Below, one piece after another: positions 8,568 to 17,800 of a DNA stretch of 43,386 bases. The number at the start of each line of letters is the position of its first letter. Positions within the stretch are counted from its first letter, which is position 1. This DNA is from an uncultured Collinsella sp. (GTDB taxonomy: Bacteria; Actinomycetota; Coriobacteriia; Coriobacteriales; Coriobacteriaceae), in NCBI GenBank assembly GCA_900751755.1, contig CAADSP010000086.1, positions 1-43,386 on the forward strand, written 5' to 3'. The position numbers and the translations under genes were made by a program. Below the pieces are notes generated by a model. It had not been told where the DNA came from, made no database searches, and was given only the letters and a program-made list of their open reading frames with translations.

Positions 8568-9755
8568 TTAGGCCTGTACGTACTTGCCGTCGGTGATGAC
8601 GTACGCCGTGGGCTCCTTCTGGACCTGGCCCTTATCGTTCCAGGTGAGCTTGCCGGTCAGACCGTCAACGGTAATCTTGAGCATAGCCTTGGACAGCTTC
8701 TCGGCGGCCTCGGTCGGGTCGGCGTCGACACCAAGACCGGCCTCCTTGAGGGCCTCGGCCACCGCGTGCACGCCGTCGTAGGCGTCGGCGGCAAACTGGT
8801 CGGGGGTATCGCCGTACTTATCCTTGTAAGCGTTGACGAAGTCGGCGTTCTTCTCGTCGTCGGCGGAGAACGGGGTCATGAGCAGCAGACCCTCAGCAAG
8901 AGAGGTGTCGAAGCCCTCAACGCCCAGGATGCCGTCCATGCCGTCGCAGCCCATCATCTTGACGTCGTAGCCCATGTCCTTGGCGTTCTTGAGCAGGACG
9001 GACGCCGGCGTGTAGTAGATCGGCGCAAAGATCATGGTGGCGCCGGCCTGCTTGGCCTTGGTCAGCTGGTTGGTAAAGCTCGTGGCGGAGTCGTCCTTAA
9101 AGGTCTCCTCGTCAACAATCTCGAGCTTGGACTCAGCGGCCTGGGCCTTAAAAGAATCTGCGATGCCCGAAGAATAGGCGTCGCCGGAGTTATAGAACAG
9201 CACGAACTTCTCGTCCGCATACTTCTGCGCCAGGAACTTGGCAGCGTTGACGCCCTGGTTGGGGTCGGTGAAGCAAACCTGGAAGACGCAATCCTTGCCG
9301 TCGGTGACGTCCTCGGAGGACGCGGACGGGGTGATCATGAACGTCTTGGGGTCGTTGCCACACTCTGCGGCAACGGCAACCGACGCACCCGTGGTGGTCG
9401 GACCGACGAGGGCCTGCATGCCCCAGTCGAGCAGGGTGTTGAAGGCGTTGACGGCCTTCTCGCCGTCGGCCTGGTCATCTTCGGCCTTGCTGGCAAGCGG
9501 CAGCTCTTTGGTCGAGAAATCCTTACAGCCAAGCTCGACACCCTGGGTAACGGACTTGCCGTAGGACGCGTTGGCGCCGGTCAGCGGGCCGATGGTACCG
9601 ATCTTAAACGAAGCGTCGCTCGAAGCGGAACCGCTGTCGCCGCCGTTGGAGGAGCAACCAGCTAGAATGGACATCGCCCCCAGACCTGCTGCGCTCGCGA
9701 TAACGCTCCTGCGATTCATAACAGGGTTCAATGACTTACCGGTGAGGCTCGACAT
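8568..9755 (-). CDS. branched-chain amino acid ABC transporter substrate-binding lipoprotein (paralogue 1)
   Basis: A 395-residue LivK/LivJ-type periplasmic-binding-fold protein (PF13458). Seen: a twin-arginine-like NRRSV stretch, a hydrophobic segment and lipobox LAGC (Cys at about residue 34), then a Gly/Ser linker and FKIGTIGPLTGANASYG, the standard start of the mature domain. Start ATG 9755 has AGGAGAG upstream. It lies directly before livH and is very similar throughout to its neighbour at 10027-11193. It would be tethered to the outer membrane face and deliver substrate to LivHM. Ligand specificity (Leu, Ile, Val or other) is not deducible. Confidence 0.93.
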   Translation of the reverse strand: MSSLTGKSLNPVMNRRSVIASAAGLGAMSILAGCSSNGGDSGSASSDASFKIGTIGPLTGANASYGKSVTQGVELGCKDFSTKELPLASKAEDDQADGEKAVNAFNTLLDWGMQALVGPTTTGASVAVAAECGNDPKTFMITPSASSEDVTDGKDCVFQVCFTDPNQGVNAAKFLAQKYADEKFVLFYNSGDAYSSGIADSFKAQAAESKLEIVDEETFKDDSATSFTNQLTKAKQAGATMIFAPIYYTPASVLLKNAKDMGYDVKMMGCDGMDGILGVEGFDTSLAEGLLLMTPFSADDEKNADFVNAYKDKYGDTPDQFAADAYDGVHAVAEALKEAGLGVDADPTEAAEKLSKAMLKITVDGLTGKLTWNDKGQVQKEPTAYVITDGKYVQA

Positions 9756-9776
9756 GCGGCTCTCCTCTCAAATCTC

Positions 9777-9822
9777 GTCGGGTTTCGGTTACCCGACAGG
9801 CCATCCTTCGCCGTGTTCGGCG
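9777..9822 (-). other. two small hairpins in the leader of binding-protein gene 1
   Basis: In the minus-strand leader, CGCCG/CGGCG (9822-9809, 4-nt loop) and GTCGGGT/ACCCGAC (9797-9777, 7-nt loop) are followed by the ribosome site AGGAGAG. The rest of the spacer (9823-10026) is conspicuously AT-rich and should hold the promoter, although I cannot fix its hexamers. No U-run follows the hairpins, so they are not a classical attenuator. Confidence 0.4.
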
Positions 9823-10026
9823 TTCGCAAAATACTAGACGCTTTAGTTAAGGAAAGTGGCGATTATTTCAACTTTTCTTTGGATTTGTTCATTTATCCAT
9901 AGTTCTGCGTATTTCTATTACTTTATGCAGTAATGCCACTTTATTGTGTGAAAGTAATGTTTCCGTTCTGTTACAGGCGTCCCTGCCCTGAATAAAACGG
10001 CCTCACCGGTCGCGCTTTATGCGCAC

Positions 10027-11193
10027 TTAGGCGGCGATGTACTTGCCGTCCTGAATCACATAGGCCGTAGCAGGCTTTTCGACCTGACCTTCGTCATTCC
10101 ACGTTAGCTCGCCGGTCAGGCCGTCGATCTTGATCTTGCGCATGGCCTTGGCAAGGTCGCCGGCAATGTCGGCGCCGTCGGCCGTAATGTCGATGTCTGC
10201 CTTGTCGATGGCCTCGACGATGGCGTGGACGCAATCGTAGGCGTCGGCGGCAAACTGGTTAGGCGTCTCGTCGTAGGCGTCCTTATATGCCTTGACGAAG
10301 TCGGCATTCTTCTCGTCGTCGGCAGAGAACGGGGTCATAAGCAGCACGCCCTCGGCAAGAGAGGTATCGAAGCCTTCCACAGAGAGCAGGCCGTCCATGC
10401 CGTCGGTACCCATGAGCGTCATGTCGTAGCCCATGTCCTTGGCGTTCTTGAGCAAAACGGACGCCGGCGTGTAGTAGATCGGCGCAAAGATGAGCGTGGC
10501 GCCGGCCTCCTTGGCCTTGGTGAGCTGGTTGGTAAAGCTCGTGGAGGAATCGTCCTTAAAGGTCTCGGTATCGACGATATCAAGTTTGGACTCCTTGGCC
10601 TGCTCGGCAAAGGCATCGGCAACACCCGAGCTGTACGTATCGCCGGAGTTGTAGAACAGGGCGATCTTGGCGTCCGCGTACTTCTCGGCCAAGAACTTCG
10701 CGGCGCTGGCGCCCATGGTGGGATCGGTGAAGCAAACCTGAAAGACCGTGGTCTTATCCTTGGTGACGTCGAGAGACGAGGCCGAGGGCGTGACCATGAG
10801 CATGTCGTCGGCAATCTCGCCCGAGACAGCGACGGCAGCACCGGTGGTGACCGGACCGACGAGCGCCTGCATGCCCCAGTCACACAGGGTATTGAAGGCG
10901 TTGATAGCCTTCTCGCCGTCAGCGACGTCATCCTCGGACTTAAGCGAGAGTTTGAGGTCCTTGGTCGAGAAATCCTTGGCGGCGAGCTTGGCACCCTTCT
11001 CGGCCGAAACGCCATAGGTTGCCGCGGCGCCGGTCAGAGGGCCGATGACACCGATCTTGAAGGTCTTGCCGTCATCGGCGGAGCCGCCGTCCGAGCCACC
11101 CGACGAGCAACCAGCGAGCGCTGCGGTGCCACCGAGCGCCGCGGCGCCAGCCAAGAAACTCCTGCGGTTAAGTACGTTGTTGATGCTAAACAT
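10027..11193 (-). CDS. branched-chain amino acid ABC transporter substrate-binding lipoprotein (paralogue 2)
   Basis: A 388-residue LivK-type lipoprotein starting at ATG 11193 (MFSINNVLNRRSFLAG), preceded by AAGGGGGA. Seen: NRRSF, an Ala/Gly-rich hydrophobic stretch and lipobox LAGCSSGG, then FKIGVIGPLTGAAATYG. It aligns end to end with paralogue 1, including long identical segments such as IFAPIYYTPASVLLKNAKD and LMTPFSADDEKNADFV. The two are clearly a tandem duplication. Differences cluster around the first ~100 mature residues and loops near the cleft, so ligand range may differ. It is the first gene of the operon, divergent from hom, and a 270-bp AT-rich spacer separates the copies, so the second may also have its own promoter. 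Confidence 0.93.
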   Translation of the reverse strand: MFSINNVLNRRSFLAGAAALGGTAALAGCSSGGSDGGSADDGKTFKIGVIGPLTGAAATYGVSAEKGAKLAAKDFSTKDLKLSLKSEDDVADGEKAINAFNTLCDWGMQALVGPVTTGAAVAVSGEIADDMLMVTPSASSLDVTKDKTTVFQVCFTDPTMGASAAKFLAEKYADAKIALFYNSGDTYSSGVADAFAEQAKESKLDIVDTETFKDDSSTSFTNQLTKAKEAGATLIFAPIYYTPASVLLKNAKDMGYDMTLMGTDGMDGLLSVEGFDTSLAEGVLLMTPFSADDEKNADFVKAYKDAYDETPNQFAADAYDCVHAIVEAIDKADIDITADGADIAGDLAKAMRKIKIDGLTGELTWNDEGQVEKPATAYVIQDGKYIAA

Positions 11194-11443
11194 GGTGTCC
11201 CCCTTTTCGCTGGCCGCGGTGCGGTCGTCTTGCGGTACAGGGCAAACCTTATGGTGCAAACGTTGACAGTTTGTTACGGAGTTCCGTTTGTAGCGAGCAT
11301 GTTTCCAATGTTTCCGCAGCGTTTCGAGGGTGCCGTTTTGTGCGACTCCTGTTGCCTGGCGAGCATGCGCCCTCGGTTCACGCTAGAATGCACTCAACCT
11401 TTAAGCGGTTAATCCATCCATAAGATGCACGAAGGAGCTATCT

Positions 11444-12787
11444 ATGAGCGAACCCCTGCGCACCGTGAACGTCGGTCTGATCGGTCTTGGAACCGTCGGC
11501 GGCGGCGTAGCCCGTCTGATCAAGAGCCACCACGATGAGTACCTGGCCGCCTACGGCATCGACCTTAAGCTGACCCGCGCCTGCGCGCTTGCCTGGGAGC
11601 AGGCCGAAGCTGCCGGTATTGAGCGCGAGGCCTTTACGAGCGACTGGCACGACGTCGTCACCGACCCCGCCGTCGATATCGTCGTCGAGCTCATCGGCGG
11701 CGAGCACCCCGCGACCGAAATCTTCACCACCGCCTTCGAGAACGGCAAGCACGTCGTCTCTGCCAACAAGGCCCTGCTGGGCCGTCATGTCGAGACGCTC
11801 GCCGAGAAGGCGCGCGCGTGCGGCGTGCAGATTAAGTGCGAGGCCAGCTGCGGCGGTGGCATCCCCATTGTCAGCACGCTCGAGCACGACCTGGTGGGCA
11901 ACAAGATCCTGACCATCGCTGGCATTCTCAACGGCACCACCAACTACATCCTGTCGCGCATGGACGCCGAGGGCGCCGATTACGCTGACGTGCTCGCCGA
12001 CGCCCAGGCAAAGGGCTATGCCGAGGCCGACCCGTCCGCCGACGTCGACGGCTTCGATGCCGCCAGCAAGACGGCAATCCTCGCCTCCATCGGTTTTGGC
12101 ACCCGCGTTACCACCGACGATGTTTACCAGCAGGGTATCCGTACCATCGGCGCCGAGGACATCGCCCAGGCCCGCGAGCTCGGCTACACCATTAAGCTGC
12201 TCGGCATCGCCCGCAATACCGACGCCGGCGTCGACGTCCGCGTGCATCCCACGCTGATCCCCGCCGACCACATGCTTGCCAAGGTCAACGGCGCCATGAA
12301 CGCTGTCTACGTGGTAGGCGACGCCGTGGGCGAGACCATGTTCTACGGTGCCGGCGCAGGCTCCTTCCCCACCGCGAGCGCCGTCGTGGGCGACATCCTG
12401 TCGCTCTCCGAGCAGATCAGCCGCGGCGTGGCTCCGCTGCCCGAGATTGAGCCCTATGGTCACAACCTCGCCTTTAAGCCCATGGACGAGCTCCAGACCA
12501 AGTACTATGTGCGCCTGAAGGTCGCCGACCGCGTGGGCGCCCTGTCCGAGACGGTCGACATCTTTGCCAAGCACAACATCTCGATCTCGCTCATCAACCA
12601 GGTCGAGGACGGCAAGTCGGGCGTCAACGATGCCTGCTCGGTCATCTTCCTGACGCATCGCGCGCTCGAGAAGGACGTCCAGGCTGCCGCGGCCGAGCTT
12701 GCCAACGTCGGCTGTGTGGCCGAGGTCGCCAACGTCCTGCGCATCGAGGACGTTGAGGCTTGGACCGAAGGCGTCATGGCCAACTAG
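11444..12787 (+). CDS. hom: homoserine dehydrogenase
   Basis: A 447-residue NAD(P)-dependent enzyme converting aspartate semialdehyde to homoserine, the branch to threonine and methionine. Seen: N-terminal Rossmann motif GLIGLGTVGGG (residues 11-21), VVSANKALLG in the catalytic domain, the family signature ILNGTTNYIL followed by AEADPSADVDGFDAASK, and a C-terminal ACT domain starting near residue 352 (VRLKVADRVGALSETVDIF). The ACT domain implies allosteric feedback, usually by threonine. Start ATG has AAGGAG 10 nt upstream. A strong stem-loop follows the stop. It is divergent from the liv operon, fitting coordinated amino acid metabolism. Confidence 0.96.
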   Translation: MSEPLRTVNVGLIGLGTVGGGVARLIKSHHDEYLAAYGIDLKLTRACALAWEQAEAAGIEREAFTSDWHDVVTDPAVDIVVELIGGEHPATEIFTTAFENGKHVVSANKALLGRHVETLAEKARACGVQIKCEASCGGGIPIVSTLEHDLVGNKILTIAGILNGTTNYILSRMDAEGADYADVLADAQAKGYAEADPSADVDGFDAASKTAILASIGFGTRVTTDDVYQQGIRTIGAEDIAQARELGYTIKLLGIARNTDAGVDVRVHPTLIPADHMLAKVNGAMNAVYVVGDAVGETMFYGAGAGSFPTASAVVGDILSLSEQISRGVAPLPEIEPYGHNLAFKPMDELQTKYYVRLKVADRVGALSETVDIFAKHNISISLINQVEDGKSGVNDACSVIFLTHRALEKDVQAAAAELANVGCVAEVANVLRIEDVEAWTEGVMAN

Positions 12788-12822
12788 TCCACTACTTCGA
12801 ACCTCAACGAAGCCCAACGCAA

Positions 12823-12861
12823 AAGGCGCGCTGTCTGCATCAACCGCAGGCAGCGCGCCTT
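12823..12861 (+). terminator. stem-loop terminator after hom
   Basis: A 16-bp stem (12823-12838 with 12846-12861, one G-U pair) with a 7-nt loop follows the hom stop by 35 nt. The tail TTGTTCTGCTT is only moderately U-rich. It may act in either direction because the next gene (13123) is convergent. Confidence 0.65.
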
Positions 12862-12874
12862 GTTCTGCTTGCAG

Positions 12875-13107
12875 GGGAAGCTGCGTCCCGGTATTTCAGC
12901 TCAGAACGGGGCGCAGTTTCCCTCAGGGCCTTCTTTCAGAAACTATGTCCCATTCTGGGCGCGGATTCTGGGACACGCTTTCCGCAACGGGTCTCTCGCG
13001 GAAACTGCATCCCACTCTGGGCGGCCATTCCGGGACACAGTTTCCCAACGGCCCCTGTTTCGGAAACCACATCCCGTTCCGAGCCTTCAAAGCGGGACGC
13101 GGCTTCC
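12875..13107. repeat. tandem array of four imperfect palindromes (eight alternating 15-bp motifs)
   Basis: Fills the space between the hom terminator and the antiporter gene. A ~15-bp motif, consensus near GGAAACTGCGTCCCG, occurs in alternating orientation at 12875, 12907, 12938, 12969, 13000, 13032, 13062 and 13093. Start-to-start spacing is 30-32 bp throughout. Pairs form four hairpin units: 12875-12922, 12938-12983, 13000-13045 and 13062-13107, with a period of 62-63 bp. Arm matches within units are roughly 14/16, 11/15, 12/14 and 12/15. Many differences are compensated or G-U, so the pairing rather than the exact sequence looks kept. No coding potential is seen. Confidence 0.85.
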
Positions 13108-13122
13108 CCGAGAGAGTATCGA

Positions 13123-14685
13123 CTACTTGCCGTCGTCGTCCTCGGCTTCTTCTCTTGCATAGAGCTCCAGCATGCGGCGGCGGTATTCGCGCACGGCGAG
13201 CTTGGCGCGCTCCAGGCGACGGCGCTCGCGCGGAGTCAGCTCGGACGGGTCGACCTCGTCTCCATAGGTCTTATCGGCAAGCAGGTGCGCCGCGTCCACG
13301 ATGCGGGCATCGATGTGGCCGCTCGCCGCCTCGGCGGAAAGACGCTCGGCAATCGTATCGAGCGTAGGCAGGCCCTCGAATACGCGACCATGACCATGCG
13401 AGGTCAGCAGCTCGTGCTCGCGTGCGAGCAGGCTCGCCAAATCGTGGTGGGCGCGCAAGATGTCGAGCGCATCGGATGGATGCTCGGCAACCTCTGCCAC
13501 GGCGGCGACCGGCGCGGCATCCACCACGCGGTAGAAGAGCTGCGCGAGCAATGGCATCAAGAACACCGTGATGGCGCCGGCGGCAACCATGACCGACGCA
13601 ATATCTTGTGACAGCGCGCCCGCGTTGACGGCAACGCTCGTCACGGCAACGATGATCGGCAGGGCCGTGGTGCAGTACAGAGCCACGGTAATGCGACCAT
13701 ACGCCGACACATCGCGCGTCGCAGGACAAATGCTCATGGAAATAAGAATGGGCACGGCACGAATAATCAACAACGCCACGATAAAGCCCACGAGCAGACC
13801 CGGGCGCGACGCCACGGCCGTCAGATCGATCTTTGCGCCCGATACGGTAAAGAACACCGGAATCAAAAAACCGTAGGCCAGACCGTCGAGCTTGGTCTCG
13901 AGCGTATGGTTGCCCTCGGGGATGATATAGCGCAGGACAAAGCCGGCGGCAAAAGAACCCAACACGATGTCGAGATCAAAGACAGCCGAGAATGCCACGA
14001 GCGTGACCAGGATGAGCACCGTCAGGCGCACGAAGGTCTGCGACGTGGTATCGGCGCGCTCCTCAACAAACGCAAAGAAGCGGCTGCCGACGCGCTTGGA
14101 GCGGCTCGGGACCACGGCCAGCAACACGCAAACCACCGCAAACAAGCCAAGGATAACGAGCGTTTGGATGCCAGTGCGGGCAGACAACAGCACCGACATG
14201 GCGAGCACGGGACCGAGCTCGCCCCAAGTGCCATACGCGAGAATCGAGTCGCCCACGCGCGTGCCGGTGAGCGAGCGCTCACGCATAATGGGCACGAGCG
14301 TACCGAGCGCCGTCGAAGTGAGGGCAAGCGTCACGGCGATACCGTCGAAATGACTGACTGAGAACCACGGGGTAAAGCGCACGGCAAGCCAGGCGATACC
14401 AAACGTGACGACCCACGTCGCCAAGCCGTAGCGCCCCTCGACGCCCGTGATGCTCTTGGGGTCGATCTCAAAGCCGGCAAGCAGGAACAAAAAGGCCAGG
14501 CCGAGCTCGGACACGAGCGAGACCTCGGCATCTACATGGATAATGTCGAGCATATGGGGTCCCAGCACCGCGCCAAACACGAGCAAAAAGACCGTCTCGG
14601 GAACGGGTTTCCCGGGGATCGCCGAGGCGATGAAGGGGCTTGCAAAGGCCACGAGCGCGATGATGGCGAGTGAAACGAATGCCAT
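13123..14685 (-). CDS. CPA2-family cation:proton antiporter (Kef-type)
   Basis: A 520-residue protein with about twelve membrane segments in residues 1-390, followed by a hydrophilic, highly charged C-terminal tail (ELTPRERRRLERAKLAVREYRRR...). Seen: features of the Na+/H+ exchanger domain (PF00999), including LAFLFLLAGFEIDPKSI in the fifth segment region and a later GSFAAGFVLRYI. No RCK/TrkA-N nucleotide-binding domain is present, unlike KefB/KefC. Start ATG 14685 has AAAGG upstream. It is divergent from purL and convergent with hom across the palindrome array. The transported ion (K+ or Na+) is not determinable. Confidence 0.88.
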   Translation of the reverse strand: MAFVSLAIIALVAFASPFIASAIPGKPVPETVFLLVFGAVLGPHMLDIIHVDAEVSLVSELGLAFLFLLAGFEIDPKSITGVEGRYGLATWVVTFGIAWLAVRFTPWFSVSHFDGIAVTLALTSTALGTLVPIMRERSLTGTRVGDSILAYGTWGELGPVLAMSVLLSARTGIQTLVILGLFAVVCVLLAVVPSRSKRVGSRFFAFVEERADTTSQTFVRLTVLILVTLVAFSAVFDLDIVLGSFAAGFVLRYIIPEGNHTLETKLDGLAYGFLIPVFFTVSGAKIDLTAVASRPGLLVGFIVALLIIRAVPILISMSICPATRDVSAYGRITVALYCTTALPIIVAVTSVAVNAGALSQDIASVMVAAGAITVFLMPLLAQLFYRVVDAAPVAAVAEVAEHPSDALDILRAHHDLASLLAREHELLTSHGHGRVFEGLPTLDTIAERLSAEAASGHIDARIVDAAHLLADKTYGDEVDPSELTPRERRRLERAKLAVREYRRRMLELYAREEAEDDDGK

Positions 14686-14869
14686 GTGATGCCTTTCTCT
14701 TGTTTGCGCTTCACTGTAGCACCCTCGCCGTCCTCAACGCGCCGCGAGCTGTCGTATCATAGTGAGGTTTACAAACATGTGGCTCAAGGCGACCGCGAGG
14801 CTTGCCCCGCAAACCGACCGCTGCCGCATACCGTACCGTACGCCCAACCGATCAGGAAGGCAGGAACCA

Positions 14870-17800
14870 ATGGTCTCTCGTATCTACGTGGAGAAGAAAC
14901 CCGGGTTCGACGTCGAGGCTCAGCAGCTCAAGGGCGAGCTGACCGAAATTCTCGGCATCAAGGGCATCGAGGCCCTGAGGATCATCAACCGCTACGACGT
15001 CGAGGGCATCGACGAGGAGCTTTTCCGCTCCTGCGTGCCGACCGTCTTTAGCGAGCCCCAGGTCGATGTGACCTACGACGAGCTCCCCGCAAGCGATGGC
15101 GCCGTCTTTGCCGTCGAATTCCTGCCTGGCCAGTTTGACCAGCGCGCCGACTCCGCCAGCGAGTGCGTGCAGCTCATCAGCCAGGGCGAGCGCCCCGCCG
15201 TGCGCTCCGCCAAGGTCTATATGATCTCGGGCGCTCTGGACGAGGCCGCCATCGATGCCATCAAGCACTACGTGGTGAACCCCGTCGAGGCGCGCATCGC
15301 CTCGCTCGACCTGCCCGAGACGCTGTACATGGAGACCCCCGAGCCCCAGCCCGTCGAGGTGCTCGACGGTTTCCGCGAGCTCGACGAGGCCGGCCTTGCC
15401 GCCTTTATCGCCGATCGCGGCCTTGCCATGGACGAGGCGGACATCGCCTTCTGCCAGCAGTACTTCCGCGATGAGGATCGCGACCCCACCATCACCGAGA
15501 TCCGCGTGATCGACACCTATTGGTCCGACCACTGCCGTCACACCACCTTCGGCACCGTCCTGGATGACGTGACGATCGACGACGCCGTGGTGCAGCAGGC
15601 CTTCGACCGCTACATGGAGATGCGCCATGAGCTCGGTCGCGACGCCAAGCCCGTCTGCCTCATGGACATGGGCACCATCGGCGCCAAGTACCTCAAGAAG
15701 ACCGGCGTCATGACCGATGTCGACGAGTCCGAGGAGATCAACGCCTGCACCGTCAAGGTGAAGGTCGATGTCGACGGCGAGGACCAGGACTGGCTGTTCC
15801 TGTTTAAGAACGAGACCCACAACCACCCGACCGAGATCGAGCCCTTCGGCGGTGCCGCCACCTGCGTGGGCGGCGCCATCCGCGACCCGCTCTCGGGCCG
15901 CAGCTACGTGTACCAGGCCATGCGTGTCACCGGCGCCGGTGACCCCACCGTCCCGGTTTCCGAGACGCTCGAGGGCAAGCTGCCGCAGCGCAAGCTCGTG
16001 ACCACTGCCGCCGCCGGCTACTCCAGCTACGGCAACCAGATCGGCCTTGCCACCGGTCAGGTCAACGAACTCTATCACCCCGGTTACGTGGCCAAGCGCA
16101 TGGAGGTTGGCGCCGTCGTGGGCGCTACCCCGGCAAACCACGTTCGTCGCGAGTGCCCCGCCCCCACCGACAAGATCATCCTGCTGGGCGGCCGCACCGG
16201 CCGCGATGGCATCGGTGGCGCCACCGGCTCCTCCAAGACCCAGAACACCGAGTCCATCGAGACCTCGGGTGCCGAGGTCCAGAAGGGCAACGCCCCTGTC
16301 GAGCGCAAGCTGCAGCGCCTGTTCCGCCGCGGCGACGCCTGCCGTCTGATCAAGCGCTGCAACGACTTTGGCGCCGGCGGCGTCTCGGTCGCCGTGGGCG
16401 AGCTTGCCGACGGCCTGTATGTCGACCTTGATACCGTGACCAAGAAGTACGACGGTCTGGACGGCACCGAGCTCGCTATCTCTGAGTCCCAGGAGCGCAT
16501 GGCCTGTGCCGTCGCCGACGGTGACGTCGAGGAGTTCATGGGCTACGCCGCCGAGGAGAACCTCGAGGCGACCGTTATCGCCGAGGTTACCGCCGAGCCG
16601 CGCATGCGCATGGCCTGGAACGGCGTCGCCATCGTCGACCTGTCCCGCGAGTTCCTCAACTCCAACGGCGCACCCAAGCACCAGGTCGCCCACGTGTGCG
16701 CCCGTAGCGTGTGGCAGCCCAGCTGGGCCGGCACCACGCTTGCCGAGCGCATGACCTCGCTCGTCACCGACCTCAACGTCGCTTCCAACAAGGGCCTTTC
16801 CGAGCGCTTCGACTCCACCATCGGTGCCGCAACCGTGCTCATGCCCTTTGGCGGCAAGACGCAGCTCACCCCGAGCTCGGCCATGGTCGCCAAGTTCCCC
16901 GTGGACGGCGAGACCACCACGGCGAGCGCCATGGCATGGGGCTTTAACCCCTATCTGATGGAAGCCGACCAGTTTGCGGGCGCCTACCTGTCCGTGGTCG
17001 AGTCCATCGCCAAGCTCGTGGCTGCCGGCTTTGAGCACAAGCGCGCCTATCTCTCCTTCCAGGAGTACTTCGAGCGTCTGCGCACCGAGGCCGAGCGTTG
17101 GGGCAAGCCCACGGCAGCCGTCCTGGGCGCCCTTATGGCCCAGGTCGACCTGGGTGCCGGCGCCATCGGCGGCAAGGACTCCATGAGCGGCTCGTTTGAG
17201 GACGAGGCCGGCGAGCTCAACGTTCCGCCGACTCTGATCAGCTTCGCCGTCGCCGTGGGCAAGGCCGCCCGCGCCGTCTCGCCCGAGTTCAAGGGCCTCA
17301 CGCACCGCGTCGTCCGCATCGCCCCCGCTACCTATGGCGAGGACTACCGTCCCGACGCCCAGCAGCTGCTCGCCGCGTTTGACGCCGTCGAGGCGCTCAC
17401 CGCCAACGGCAACGCCCTGGCCATCTCCACGCCCGGCTACGGCTGCGGCGCCGAGAGCCTCTTTAAGATGTGCGTCGGTAACCAGATCGGTATCGAGCTT
17501 GCCGAGGATGTAGACGTGGAGAGCCTCTTCACCCCGCTCTACGGCAGCTTTATCGTCGAGCTCGCCGAGGATGCCGAGCTGCCCGAGGTCGCCGACGGCG
17601 TTGTCGTCGAGCCCCTGGGCACCACCGTCGAGGGCTATGTCATCGACACCGGCTCCGAAGTCATCGAGCTCTCCGAGCTTCAGGAGGCCTGGGAGAGCGG
17701 CATCGAGGGCGTCTTTGCCTACCGCAGCGCCGACGAGACCCCCGAGGTCGAGACCATCGACTTCCGCGCCAAGGACATCCACGTGTACGGCGGCGCCAAG

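Noticed and set aside
9841..9970. Foreign AT-rich insertion between the two binding-protein genes
   Set aside because: Although distinctly AT-rich, it has no coding frame, no terminal repeats and no target duplication; a promoter/leader region is the simpler reading.
12875..13107. CRISPR array
   Set aside because: Repeats alternate in orientation and pair as hairpins, spacers are not unique sequences of constant length between direct repeats, and no cas gene is present.
14761..14869. Purine-related riboswitch in the purL leader
   Set aside because: I could not match the ~100-nt leader to the conserved cores of purine, PRPP/ykkC or ZTP classes; only a -10-like TATCAT is evident.
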